From AWTP1-13 sp035253505 (GTDB lineage Bacteria; Pseudomonadota; Alphaproteobacteria; Rhizobiales; Hyphomicrobiaceae), in assembly GCA_035253505.1 (NCBI GenBank), contig DATFCC010000144.1, positions 1 through 22,244 of the forward strand: a stretch of 22,244 bases of DNA, read 5' to 3'. Position 1 is the first letter of the stretch. Each line of letters begins with the position of its first letter. The position numbers were made by a program, and so were the translations under genes. Below are positions 6,678 to 17,608 of this stretch, piece by piece. A model generated the notes under the pieces. The model was not told the DNA's origin. It ran no database searches and was given only the letters and a program-made list of their open reading frames with translations.

Positions 6678-9206
6678 TCAGTGGCGGCGTGCCCCGAACA
6701 GCGACGACGGCTGGATGAAGGCGGACCAGCCTCCGATAGTCGACGCTGCAGTGGGCGCTCCGACCGGGGCGACGGCAGCACTCCACATCTGCTTGCCGCA
6801 GTATGCCGGCGCCCGGATGACGCCATGGCCATAGACCGGACTGCGCTTGGCAAGCTCTTCCTTGCCGAACAGCTTCGACAGCATCACCGCCTTGGGGGCT
6901 TCATGGTCGGCGCCATTGCCTGCAGCACGCGCGAGCTGCGTGTCCTCGTAAGCGACGGCAACGACGGATGTCACGAAGGGGGCGGCAAACGACGTGCCGC
7001 TCAGCATCCCAAGCTGACCATCGGGTAGAGCCGTCAGGATCTGCACACCCGGAGCGGCGACGTCGATATAGGTGCCGCGGTTGGCGCTGTCGTAGCTGCC
7101 TCGCCTGCGATCGACGGCCGTGACGGCGATGACCTCCTCGTAAGCGGCCGGATAGCCTGCGGGCGCGTCCGGCCCGCCGTTGCCCGCCGCCGCAACGAAT
7201 ACCACGCCGCGGCGCGCCATGTCGGCGATACGGTCATGCACGAGATCGTCGCTCGGGCCGACGATGCTCATGTTGACGATGCGCACGCCGGCCTTGTCCA
7301 GCAATGCCAGGGCCTCGGTCAGGTGCGCGGTATCGGTCTCCAGCTCGCCCTTGCTGTTGGTGAAGAAGGCATTGACCGCAACATACCGCGCATCGGGGAT
7401 GAGGCCCGGCACGCGGCTGTCGGCACCTCCCGCCATCACGGACAGGACGCCCGTACCGTGCCAGTGCCGCGCGGCCGGCGCGTCGTGCTTGAACGCAACG
7501 TTGTGCACCTCCAGGTTCGTGTGGGCGAACACCGGATGCTTGCGGTCGACCATGGTGTCGATCAGGCCGATCGAGACGCCGGCAGCGCAGGCTGCCAGCT
7601 CGCCTTTCCAGGCGATGATCCCGCGACCGTAACACTGCTCCTCGCTGCAGCCCGTCCCGCGGCCCCGCGCGATCGGCTTTGGATAAGCGCTGTCTTTGGT
7701 CGCCTCGTGGTAGGGCTTGTAGATGAAGTTGAGGCCGACGTTCTCGCCAGGAAAACTCTTTTCGAGCTCGCGCTGGAGCTCCCAGGCCTGCGGCGCGCCG
7801 GCAGGCAAGGTGATCTGCACCGCCCCATGAGGGGTCAGCGCGCCAACGAGATAACCGCGCTTGCGCAGTTCCGCGAGAATGGACGGGGAGGGGTTCGGCA
7901 GCAGCAATTCGCCGGCCTTGTAGATTTCCGGCGGAGGGGGTAGCCGCGGCAAGCCCAGGATGGCGCCGCCGCCGAGCCGTCTCCCTGCGCCTTCTTCAGT
8001 CAGCCGGCCCACCAACTTGGGGTCCCCCGCCTCCTTCTCGACAGGAATGCCGGCACGCATTATCGGGCCTTCGAATTGACCTTCCGACTGCGTTTTTGCG
8101 ATCGCAACAGGTTCGACCGCCTTGCTGACCTCCTTCACGACCTCCTGGATGACCTCCTTCGCCGCCGGCGCCTGGGAAGGCACGACCGGCGCAGGCGTCG
8201 GCAGCTTCGCCTGGAGCTTCTGAGCCAGTTCCCTGGCCTTCTGCTCTTCTTCCCGCCTCTTGGCTGCGGCTGCCTCTGCCAGCTTCCTCGCCGCCGCCTC
8301 CGCCGCCTTCTTGGCTGCCGCCTCCTCGGCAGCCTTCCTGGCAGCCTCTTCCGCCGCTTTCTTCTCGGCCAGCTCCCGTTCGCGCTTCTCGGCGATGCGC
8401 CGCTCGCGCTCCTCCATTCGCTTCTTCAGGCGCTGCGCGAACTCTTCATGCTTCTCCGCCCGGCGCTCCTCACGCTCCTCGGCGTGGCGCTGTTTTTGCT
8501 CCTCACGCTTCTCGGCGTGCCGTGGTGCAGGGTGGATCTCGCGTTCCTTCTCCCTGTGCTGCGCCAGCTCCTGTTGCTCGCGCTGTGCCCGGCGGCGCAC
8601 AACCTCCTCCTGCTCGCGCTGCACCCGGCGCCTTTCGACCTCCTGCCGCTCACGTTCCGCAACGTGGCGCTCCGCCTCCTGCCGTTCTCGGCGCGCTTGC
8701 TTTTCCAGCATTTCCTCGGCGCGCTGACGCGCCTGAACAGCCGCCTGCGCGGCAGCCGGGGCTGGCTCGGCATGGACGGCAGGTGGTGGCTGGGGCGGCC
8801 CCACGCCTCTGCCCCGGTGGCGCTGCTGTCCGCGCGCCGCAACAGGCGGCTGCGGCTTGACGGCAGCCGGCGCGGGAGCGGCCGGTGCGGCGGGAGGTTT
8901 GATCGCTTGCGAGGGGGGCGCGGCTGGTTCCGCCTGCGCGGCTTTCGGCGGTTGGGCCGGGGGTGCGGGGGGCGGCGGCATCATGTGCCGCGGCATCTCT
9001 CCGCGCCTTCGCCCCGCCAGCCTGATGTATGTTTGCGCCGTAGCGGCCAGCTCCTCCGGCCGCACCAGGTCCGGATAGCCGCGCTCGTTCCCAACGGCAG
9101 GCGGCCAGCCAACACTATCACGTCCGGTCGCGCCCCCGGCGACCGTCGCTCCCACCCCGATCATGAGGGCTGCAAGAGCCCCGCGAATGCAGCAACGCAA
9201 TAACAT
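6678..9206 (-). CDS. Secreted subtilisin-like serine protease (S8) with long coiled-coil stalk
   Basis: With the ATG at 9206 the product is 842 residues. It has a signal peptide (1 to about 24), a Pro/Ala-rich segment (about 75-156), a Glu/Arg/Lys/Ala-rich coiled coil resembling TolA (about 157-335), and an uncharacterised middle region. A C-terminal S8 domain from about 540 follows. The catalytic set is complete: D550 in GLIDTMVD, H583 in WHGTGVLSV, N676 in AAAGNGGPDAP and S739 in SGTSFAAPF. No autotransporter beta-barrel follows, as the protein ends about 100 residues after the serine. Four cysteines around 525-545 and near the end could form disulfides. A start at 9329 is also open but puts 41 non-signal residues in front; GAGGG lies 11 bases before 9206. 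The gene converges on the ECF/anti-sigma pair with a 46-base gap. It may be a target of that sigma factor or a protease acting on the anti-sigma; both are inference. Confidence 0.9.
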   Translation of the reverse strand: MLLRCCIRGALAALMIGVGATVAGGATGRDSVGWPPAVGNERGYPDLVRPEELAATAQTYIRLAGRRRGEMPRHMMPPPPAPPAQPPKAAQAEPAAPPSQAIKPPAAPAAPAPAAVKPQPPVAARGQQRHRGRGVGPPQPPPAVHAEPAPAAAQAAVQARQRAEEMLEKQARRERQEAERHVAERERQEVERRRVQREQEEVVRRRAQREQQELAQHREKEREIHPAPRHAEKREEQKQRHAEEREERRAEKHEEFAQRLKKRMEERERRIAEKRERELAEKKAAEEAARKAAEEAAAKKAAEAAARKLAEAAAAKRREEEQKARELAQKLQAKLPTPAPVVPSQAPAAKEVIQEVVKEVSKAVEPVAIAKTQSEGQFEGPIMRAGIPVEKEAGDPKLVGRLTEEGAGRRLGGGAILGLPRLPPPPEIYKAGELLLPNPSPSILAELRKRGYLVGALTPHGAVQITLPAGAPQAWELQRELEKSFPGENVGLNFIYKPYHEATKDSAYPKPIARGRGTGCSEEQCYGRGIIAWKGELAACAAGVSIGLIDTMVDRKHPVFAHTNLEVHNVAFKHDAPAARHWHGTGVLSVMAGGADSRVPGLIPDARYVAVNAFFTNSKGELETDTAHLTEALALLDKAGVRIVNMSIVGPSDDLVHDRIADMARRGVVFVAAAGNGGPDAPAGYPAAYEEVIAVTAVDRRRGSYDSANRGTYIDVAAPGVQILTALPDGQLGMLSGTSFAAPFVTSVVAVAYEDTQLARAAGNGADHEAPKAVMLSKLFGKEELAKRSPVYGHGVIRAPAYCGKQMWSAAVAPVGAPTAASTIGGWSAFIQPSSLFGARRH

Positions 9207-9445
9207 GTTCTGGCCAACCCTCAGATGGCCACCCCCCGAAAACCCGGCAACCTTAGAACAATCCGCAACGACGCGTGAGCTTCTCCACGCAGGGCATGCC
9301 GTGCTGTGGAAAAGACCAGCCGAAAGCAAAACTCAGGCAAAGTGTGGGCCTTAGCCCCGCCGATGCGCCCCGTACCGACCCTCGGCCTGCCCGTTCACGG
9401 CGTGCTTGACATGGCAGAATGGCCACAGGGCCCGGGGGATGGGCG

Positions 9446-9471
9446 CGACCCGTGAGGGATGCTCCGGGTCG
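9446..9471 (-). terminator. Stem-loop just after greA
   Basis: CGACCCG (9446-9452) and CGGGTCG (9465-9471) are perfect 7-base arms around a 12-base loop, beginning 4 bases downstream of the greA stop codon on the minus strand. No T tract follows, so it may be a weak terminator or an mRNA 3'-end stabiliser. The rest of the 269-base gap (9207-9475) shows no gene and no convincing promoter for the S8 protease. Confidence 0.35.
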
Positions 9472-9475
9472 GGGC

Positions 9476-9955
9476 CTACTTGTACTCGATCTTCAGGACC
9501 TCGTAGCTGCGCGTGCCGCGCGGCGTGGTCACCTCCGCGCTGTCGCCCTTCGACTTGCCAATCAGGGCGCGCGCAATCGGCGATACGATCGAGATCTTCC
9601 CGTCGCGAACGTTGGCCTCGTGCTCACCGACGATCTTGTACTTGACCTTCTCCCCGGAATCCTCGTCCTCCAGGGTCACCGTCGCGCCGAACTTGACGGT
9701 GGTGCCGCTGAGCTTGGCCGGATCGATGATCTCGGCGCGGCCGATCTTGTCCTCGATCTCCGCCACCTTGGCCTCGTTGAGGCCCTGGGCCTCCTTGGCC
9801 GCGTGATACTCGGCATTCTCCGACAGGTCGCCATGCTCGCGGGCGTCGGCGATCTGCTGGATGATGCGGGGCCGCTCCTCGACCTTGAGGCGGTGCAGCT
9901 CGGCCTCGAGGCTTTTGAACCCCTCGACGGTCATCGGCACTTTTTCCATGGCCAT
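9476..9955 (-). CDS. greA: Transcription elongation factor GreA
   Basis: GreA rescues backtracked RNA polymerase by entering the secondary channel and stimulating transcript cleavage. The product has the N-terminal coiled coil with the invariant tip AREHGDLSENAEYHAAKEAQ, whose acidic residues D43 and E46 correspond to E. coli D41 and E44. The C-terminal FKBP-like domain is present (KLSGTTVKFGATV and ISIVSPIARALIGKSKGD). I chose the ATG at 9955 (159 residues) because GAGAG lies 7 bases before it. The ATG at 9949 would give 157 residues and exact E. coli numbering. The ATG at 9961 is too close to the ribosome-binding site, and the one at 9985 adds an unrelated tail. The gene follows carB on the same strand after 106 bases. 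Confidence 0.96.
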   Translation of the reverse strand: MAMEKVPMTVEGFKSLEAELHRLKVEERPRIIQQIADAREHGDLSENAEYHAAKEAQGLNEAKVAEIEDKIGRAEIIDPAKLSGTTVKFGATVTLEDEDSGEKVKYKIVGEHEANVRDGKISIVSPIARALIGKSKGDSAEVTTPRGTRSYEVLKIEYK

Positions 9956-9983
9956 GGTCATTCTCTCAAAACGGCCCGAACAC

Positions 9984-10009
9984 AACGCCTCTTACCCGCA
10001 CACAGTTTC
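9984..10009 (-). promoter_or_regulatory. EcfG-like promoter candidate before greA
   Basis: Read on the minus strand, GAAAC (10009-10005) and CGTT (9987-9984) are separated by 17 bases. The alphaproteobacterial general stress sigma factor EcfG recognises GGAAC-N16/17-CGTT, so this is one mismatch away. The transcript would start about 20 bases before the greA ATG, a sensible geometry. Such short motifs arise by chance in GC-rich DNA, so confidence is low. Confidence 0.22.
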
Positions 10010-10061
10010 ACTCAGGCCTCCGATTTTCGCCAGCCATTGCGGGCCGGCATCCGGAGCGTCC

Positions 10062-13343
<3,282 letters not shown>

Positions 13344-13433
13344 GAGGCCGCTTCATATGGCAGCGCACCGGGCTTGGCTATAGCCCCGCCGAGGCTGACC
13401 GCAGCCAATCCGCCGCAGCACAGGGCCGGCAGG

Positions 13434-14522
13434 CTATCGCTTTGGCTCGGTTCCCCTGCGGAACTGCTCGCACGGATCGGGGCGGGCCTGGCGGGGCGTG
13501 AACAGGATGTAGTCGGCCGCCGGGTCGCCGGAGGGATCGCGGGGGACATAGCTCTTCGGATCGTCCTTGCCGTCCTCGACCTCCAGTAGCATGACCGCCA
13601 CCACGTCCCGCCCGGGCGCGAGGCGACGCAGATGCCAGGGCACCCCCCGATCCGTCCGCACGTGCCCGTTTCCGGCCATTAGGAAGGCGCTGCCTTTCTC
13701 CCCGGCGGCATCCTTGAGCGAGCGCGCCAGGACGGCATCGGTATAGCGTTGTGCGAGACCCATGCCGGCGAATGCGGCAGCCGGCATTGCCCCACAGTGA
13801 GAGGCTTCGAGCTCGGCCAGCAGGGCGTCGGCGAGAGGCTTTGGGAGCGCGTCGGCGGCTTGCGCTGCAACGCGCTCCTCGGCGGGCAGCGCGGCGACAC
13901 CCGAGCGAGCCAGCGCACGCACCTCAGCGCGAACGGCATTACCGGGCAGGATCGGCATCTTCGCCCACAGGGCCGCGTCAAAGAGGGGATAGAACATCGC
14001 GGCGTCGGGCCAGCCGGTGTTGCTCCAATCCAGGAGGCGGAGCAGGTCGGGTGCGCGCCAGAGGCGACGGCTCCGCGCCGCCTTGCGGTAGAAGGTCTCG
14101 AGCGCCGGACGCTGATCGGGGCGGATGTGCTCGAAGACGGCCGCCGTCTTGCCTGCGTCCGGGCGCGCCAGGCTGTCCAGGCGCGGCCACAGGATATCGC
14201 CCCGCACGCGGTGGTGCTCGGGATTGTCGTGCACCTCTCCGAGCAGGACGAAGCCGCCCGCCCGGATCGTAGCCCAGACGTCGGCGATCAACTGCTGCAG
14301 GGGCGTCCGCCGGCAAGCATCGGCTGCGATCGGGATCGGCGCTTCGCCCTTGAGCACTTGCCCCGCCAGCGGATGGGCCGGTTGCTCATGGCGCCAATGC
14401 ACGTCGCGAAACGCGGCGCCGTCCGGGCGCGCGCATTCGGCCGCGGCCGCATGGCCTGCGCAGAAGAAGGTGCACGCGGCAGCGAGCGCAGGAACGGCAT
14501 ATCTGCCAAAGCGCGAGATCAC
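13434..14522 (-). CDS. ChaN-like (haem-binding, DUF399) secreted protein
   Basis: The 362-residue product has a signal peptide at 1-28 (AVPALAAACTFFCAG, then HAAAA before cleavage) and the ChaN-type signature LLGEVHDNPEHH at about 93-104. Further family landmarks are TAAVFEHIRPDQ, LLDWSNTGWPDAAMFYPLF, and NGHVRTDRGVPWHL near the end. Campylobacter ChaN binds haem between two monomers; a role in haem or iron handling here is inferred from the family only. No lipobox fits, so it is probably periplasmic rather than a lipoprotein. The open frame reaches 14738, but that N-terminus is arginine-rich nonsense. I chose the GTG at 14522 because the signal peptide starts there. It overlaps the stop of a possible small upstream ORF as GTGA and has no clear ribosome-binding site, as expected for coupled translation. 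Confidence 0.85.
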   Translation of the reverse strand: MISRFGRYAVPALAAACTFFCAGHAAAAECARPDGAAFRDVHWRHEQPAHPLAGQVLKGEAPIPIAADACRRTPLQQLIADVWATIRAGGFVLLGEVHDNPEHHRVRGDILWPRLDSLARPDAGKTAAVFEHIRPDQRPALETFYRKAARSRRLWRAPDLLRLLDWSNTGWPDAAMFYPLFDAALWAKMPILPGNAVRAEVRALARSGVAALPAEERVAAQAADALPKPLADALLAELEASHCGAMPAAAFAGMGLAQRYTDAVLARSLKDAAGEKGSAFLMAGNGHVRTDRGVPWHLRRLAPGRDVVAVMLLEVEDGKDDPKSYVPRDPSGDPAADYILFTPRQARPDPCEQFRRGTEPKR

Positions 14523-14722
14523 TCGACAGGCAGGTCGGCGAGCTTGAGGGTTAGGCTCGGAACGATAGCGGATTGCACAAGCACGGTCGGGGCAACATCC
14601 GCAACGCTCGCGTAGCCATCGGGGCGCGGCGCGCGATGCACGCGCGTGGACAGGGTACGGGGCACGCCTTCGGCGGCCTGGGTGGTAGGCCGGGACTTTG
14701 GCCCGCGCGGAAGTTCGTTCAT
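14519..14722 (-). CDS. Possible 67-residue hypothetical protein upstream of the ChaN-like gene
   Basis: This short frame begins with ATG at 14722 and ends in TGA at 14519. The last bases form GTGA with the presumed GTG start of the ChaN-like gene. The protein begins MNELPRGPKSRPTTQ and ends VPSLTLKLADLPVE. It has no recognised domain, signal peptide or membrane helix. Third codon positions are moderately GC-rich, not decisive. It lies between the TauD-type gene (71 bases upstream) and the ChaN-like gene, all in one direction. The coupling is the main argument that it is translated. The alternative is that this is an untranslated leader holding a promoter for the ChaN-like gene. Confidence 0.4.
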   Translation of the reverse strand: MNELPRGPKSRPTTQAAEGVPRTLSTRVHRAPRPDGYASVADVAPTVLVQSAIVPSLTLKLADLPVE

Positions 14723-14793
14723 TCCGCCAGCCTAGCACTCCGGCGGGGCGAAGCCATCAGCCCGCCCCCGCAGCCGCACCCAGTCCAGCTCGG

Positions 14794-15660
14794 CTAGGCG
14801 TAATAGGCCTGTGGCCGGTGTTTGCCCTTGATCTGCGTGCGATGCATCACGCGGCGGGCGGCGGCATCGAAGGGATCGCGGCGGTGCATGGTGGAACGGT
14901 TGTCCCACAGCAGCAGGTCGCCCACGCGCCACTTGTGGACATATCTCAGGTCGGGTCGGTCGATATGCGCCCACAGCGTGTCGAGCAGGCTGGATGACTC
15001 CGCCGGCGACAGCCCCTCGATGTACGAATTGCGGCGCCGGCCGAGATAGAGGCTTGCGGCGCCCGTGACGGGATGCCGGCAGACCGCCGGATGCCACGCC
15101 CCAGGTGCCTTGTGGGGATCGTCGGTCGGCGTCACGCCCTGTCGCAGATATCCGCCGCTGTTGTAGGTGCCGTCGTGCTTGATGCGCCGGCCCTTCAGCT
15201 TCGCCTTCAAGGCGTCAGGCAATGCGGCCCATGCCGCCTCCATGCCGCAGACCCAGGTGTCTCCGCCCTCGGGCGGAACTTCCAGCGCATAGAGCATCGA
15301 CGCATCGGGCGGCAGATCGAGATAGCTCATGTCCGTGTGCCAGACGGCCTCGCCTGCACCGAGCGCGCCGATGGGCTGGCCCTTGTCGTCGAGCACGTTG
15401 GAGACGACGTAGACGTCGGGATAGCCTGGGGGGCTCTGCCGCCCGTGCTCCTGATTGGGGGGCGGGTCGAGTTCGCCGAGCTGCTTGCTGAAGGCGATGA
15501 GGTCGTCGTCGGTGAGCTTCTGGCCGCGAAACAGCAAGGCGCCATAGCGATGCCACGCGGCCTCGATCTCGGCGAAGTCGGAGCCACCGAGCGCCGCAAG
15601 GTTCACGCCACCGATCTCGGCGCCGACGGTCGGAGTGAGCGGGCGAACCGAGAGTGCCAT
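14794..15660 (-). CDS. TauD/TfdA-family 2-oxoglutarate/Fe(II) dioxygenase
   Basis: The 288-residue product is a complete TauD/TfdA enzyme, which couples 2-oxoglutarate decarboxylation to hydroxylation of a substrate such as taurine, another alkylsulfonate or a phenoxyacid. The Fe(II) triad is visible as H108 and D110 in AVWHTDMSY and H259 in NRSTMHRRDPFD. The C-terminal arginine pair after it (AARRVMHRTQI) supplies the 2-oxoglutarate carboxylate anchor. The N-terminus VRPLTPTVGAEIGGVNL is typical of the family. An AGGAGA lies 7 bases before the ATG. The gene sits 35 bases after carA in the same direction. No sulfonate transporter or sulfur gene is nearby, so taurine should not be assumed as substrate. 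Confidence 0.93.
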   Translation of the reverse strand: MALSVRPLTPTVGAEIGGVNLAALGGSDFAEIEAAWHRYGALLFRGQKLTDDDLIAFSKQLGELDPPPNQEHGRQSPPGYPDVYVVSNVLDDKGQPIGALGAGEAVWHTDMSYLDLPPDASMLYALEVPPEGGDTWVCGMEAAWAALPDALKAKLKGRRIKHDGTYNSGGYLRQGVTPTDDPHKAPGAWHPAVCRHPVTGAASLYLGRRRNSYIEGLSPAESSSLLDTLWAHIDRPDLRYVHKWRVGDLLLWDNRSTMHRRDPFDAAARRVMHRTQIKGKHRPQAYYA

Positions 15661-15695
15661 GGCGCGTCTCCTCTAGCCGGATTGGGGGGACCTTC

Positions 15696-16907
15696 TCACC
15701 TCTCCTCCCGGGCGGGAAGCCCCTTCTGCTCGCGGATCAGGTTGATGAACCTGCGGAACAGGTAGTGGCTGTCCTCGGGCCCGGGCGAGGCCTCCGGATG
15801 ATACTGCACGGAGAACACCGGCTTGCCCTTGAGGCGCAGGCCGCAGTTGGATCCGTCGAAGAGCGAGCGATGCGTCTCCTCGGCTTCCGGCGGCAACGTC
15901 TCCCGGTCGACGGCGAAGCCGTGGTTCATCGACGTGATCTCGACCTTGCCGGTGGTGAAGTCCTTCACCGGGTGATTGGCGCCGTGGTGGCCCTGGTGCA
16001 TCTTGTGCGTCCGGGCGCCGATGGCGAGCCCAAGCATCTGATGGCCGAGACAGATGCCGAATACGGGCTTGCCGGAGCCGATCAGCTTCTTGATTTCCGG
16101 CACCGCGTAGGTGCCGGTTGCCGCCGGATCGCCGGGGCCGTTGGAGAGGAAGATGCCGTCCGGCTTGCGCTCCAATATCTCCTCGGCACTCGCCGTGGCC
16201 GGCACCACCGTCACCTTGCAACCGGACGCCGCCAGGCAGCGCAGGATGTTGCGCTTCAATCCATAATCGACGGCCACCACGTGCCATTCCGGCTTCTCCT
16301 GCCGGCCGTAGCCCTTGCCCCAGGCCCAGGCCGATTCATCCCACGTGTAGCTTTGACCTGCGGTCACCTCCGGCACCAGATCGAGGCCGAGCAGGCCGGG
16401 CCAGGCTCTGGCTTCCGCCTTGAGCCTCTCGATGTCGAACTCTGCCGCAGGCTCGTGCGCGATCACGCCATTGGGCATCCCCTCCTGCCGGATGCGCGCG
16501 GTGAGCGCCCGGGTATCGACGCCGGTGATGGCGATGATGCCGCGCGCTTTGAGCCAGGCGTCGAGATGCTCCGCCGCCCGGTAATTGGAAGGCCCAGTGA
16601 CGTCGGCGCGCAGCACGCATCCGCGCACGCCCGACCGCGTGGCGAGGTTGGACGTCTCCGTGTCCTCGCGGTTGGCGCCGACGTTGCCGATGTGGGGAAA
16701 CGTGAAGGTGATGATCTGGCCGGCGTAGGAGGGGTCGGTCAGGATCTCCTGATAGCCTGTCATGGCGGTATTGAAGCAGACCTCGCCGACGGCCGAGCCG
16801 ATCGCCCCGAGCCCGCGCCCGGCGATCACCGTGCCGTCCGCCAGCACGAGCCGCCCGGTCATGGGCTCCTCGATCCAGGGTCTGGAGGCAGGATTGTCCG
16901 TAACCAT
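15696..16907 (-). CDS. carA: Carbamoyl phosphate synthase small (glutaminase) subunit CarA
   Basis: The 403-residue product hydrolyses glutamine and passes ammonia to CarB. The N-terminal CPSase domain contains GEVCFNTAMTGYQEILTDPSYAGQ. The class I glutamine amidotransferase domain has its full triad: C286 in FGICLGHQM, with H370 and E372 in VQYHPEASPGP. The open frame reaches 16961, but I chose the ATG at 16907. A GAGG lies 6 bases before it, and the extra 18 residues are not typical. The length fits the family. A promoter-like sequence sits just upstream. It is the first gene of the minus-strand run and is separated from carB by about 2.3 kb holding three other frames. Confidence 0.97.
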   Translation of the reverse strand: MVTDNPASRPWIEEPMTGRLVLADGTVIAGRGLGAIGSAVGEVCFNTAMTGYQEILTDPSYAGQIITFTFPHIGNVGANREDTETSNLATRSGVRGCVLRADVTGPSNYRAAEHLDAWLKARGIIAITGVDTRALTARIRQEGMPNGVIAHEPAAEFDIERLKAEARAWPGLLGLDLVPEVTAGQSYTWDESAWAWGKGYGRQEKPEWHVVAVDYGLKRNILRCLAASGCKVTVVPATASAEEILERKPDGIFLSNGPGDPAATGTYAVPEIKKLIGSGKPVFGICLGHQMLGLAIGARTHKMHQGHHGANHPVKDFTTGKVEITSMNHGFAVDRETLPPEAEETHRSLFDGSNCGLRLKGKPVFSVQYHPEASPGPEDSHYLFRRFINLIREQKGLPAREER

Positions 16908-16932
16908 GGCGTCCTCGATGATGCTGGCGGAG

Positions 16933-16961
16933 CTACTAAGGTAAGCCCTGCCGGGGGTCAA
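16933..16961 (-). promoter_or_regulatory. Sigma-70-like promoter for carA
   Basis: On the minus strand TTGACC (16961-16956) is followed after 17 bases by TAGTAG (16938-16933), about 25 bases before the carA start. The -35 element is close to consensus, the -10 is weak, and the spacing is ideal. Confidence 0.38.
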
Positions 16962-16968
16962 CGCGGGC

Positions 16969-16997
16969 TTGCGACCGAACGAGCGCGGGCATAGATG
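16969..16997 (+). promoter_or_regulatory. Weak sigma-70-like promoter for yqeY-dnaG
   Basis: TTGCGA (16969-16974), 17 bases, then TAGATG (16992-16997), ending 25 bases before the yqeY start. The match to consensus is poor, but position and spacing are right for the divergent yqeY-dnaG transcript. Confidence 0.28.
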
Positions 16998-17022
16998 ACT
17001 GCTGCCTCACGGAGGACGAGCG

Positions 17023-17460
17023 ATGCGCGAGCGGTTGATGGCCGAGACGAGAGCTGCCCTCAAGGCGCAGAACAAGCCGCGGCTGTCGGCCCTGCGCCTG
17101 ATCAGCGCCGCCCTGCAGCAGAGCGACATCGCCGCCAAGTCCACCATCCCGGATGCCGAGATCCCCGCCCTGCTGCAGAGGATGATCAAGCAGCGGCGCG
17201 AATCGCTCTCCATCTACGAGAAGGCCGGGCGCCGGGAGCAGGCCGGGCAGGAGGCCCTCGAGATCGCCGTCATCGAGGAGTTCCTGCCCAAGCAGATGAC
17301 CGAGGCGGAAGCCCGCGAGGCCATTTCCGCCGCAATCAAGGAGGTGGGCGCCGCCAGCCCCAAGGACATGGGCAAGGTGATGGGCGCCTTGAAGGAGCGC
17401 TACGCCGGCCGCATGGACTTCGGCAAGGCCAGCGGTCTGGTGAAGGACCTTCTCAAGTAG
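17023..17460 (+). CDS. GatB/YqeY domain-containing protein
   Basis: The 145-residue product is a stand-alone YqeY protein, related to the C-terminal tRNA-binding tail of amidotransferase subunit GatB. It starts with MRERLMAETRAALKAQNKPRLSALRLI. The family's SLSIYEKAGRREQAGQEALE and LPKQMTEAEAREAISAAIKE helices follow, then DMGKVMGALKERYAGRMDFG. A clear GGAGG lies 7 bases before the ATG. Its role in the cell is not settled; a link to tRNA or translation quality control is inferred from GatB. It is the first gene of a plus-strand set with dnaG and rpoD, an arrangement seen in many bacteria. Confidence 0.95.
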   Translation: MRERLMAETRAALKAQNKPRLSALRLISAALQQSDIAAKSTIPDAEIPALLQRMIKQRRESLSIYEKAGRREQAGQEALEIAVIEEFLPKQMTEAEAREAISAAIKEVGAASPKDMGKVMGALKERYAGRMDFGKASGLVKDLLK

Positions 17461-17481
17461 ACGAACCCGCGCACGGCCTCG

Positions 17482-17526
17482 CGGCCACCGACCTGTCGTG
17501 GTCGCCGCTGTGGAAAGCGGTGGCCG
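17482..17526 (+). other. Stem-loops in the yqeY-dnaG gap
   Basis: CGGCCACCG (17482-17490) pairs perfectly with CGGTGGCCG (17518-17526) across 27 bases. A smaller CCGCT/AGCGG hairpin (17505-17520) competes inside. There is no T tract, so this is more likely an attenuating or stabilising structure than a full terminator. An 8-base palindrome GTTCGAAC follows at 17582-17589. Confidence 0.3.
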
Positions 17527-17608
17527 GCGGCCGATCTCGCTCCCGTGACGAGGGAAGTCGCGGCGAATCACTTAAGGAGACGTTCGAACCCTGCGTGATT
17601 CGAGGCCT

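Noticed and set aside
8076..9203. 375-codon Leu/Arg-rich plus-strand frame
   Set aside because: It mirrors the Glu/Arg/Lys/Ala-rich coiled-coil codons of the S8 protease on the other strand. The leucine runs are an artefact of that repeat.
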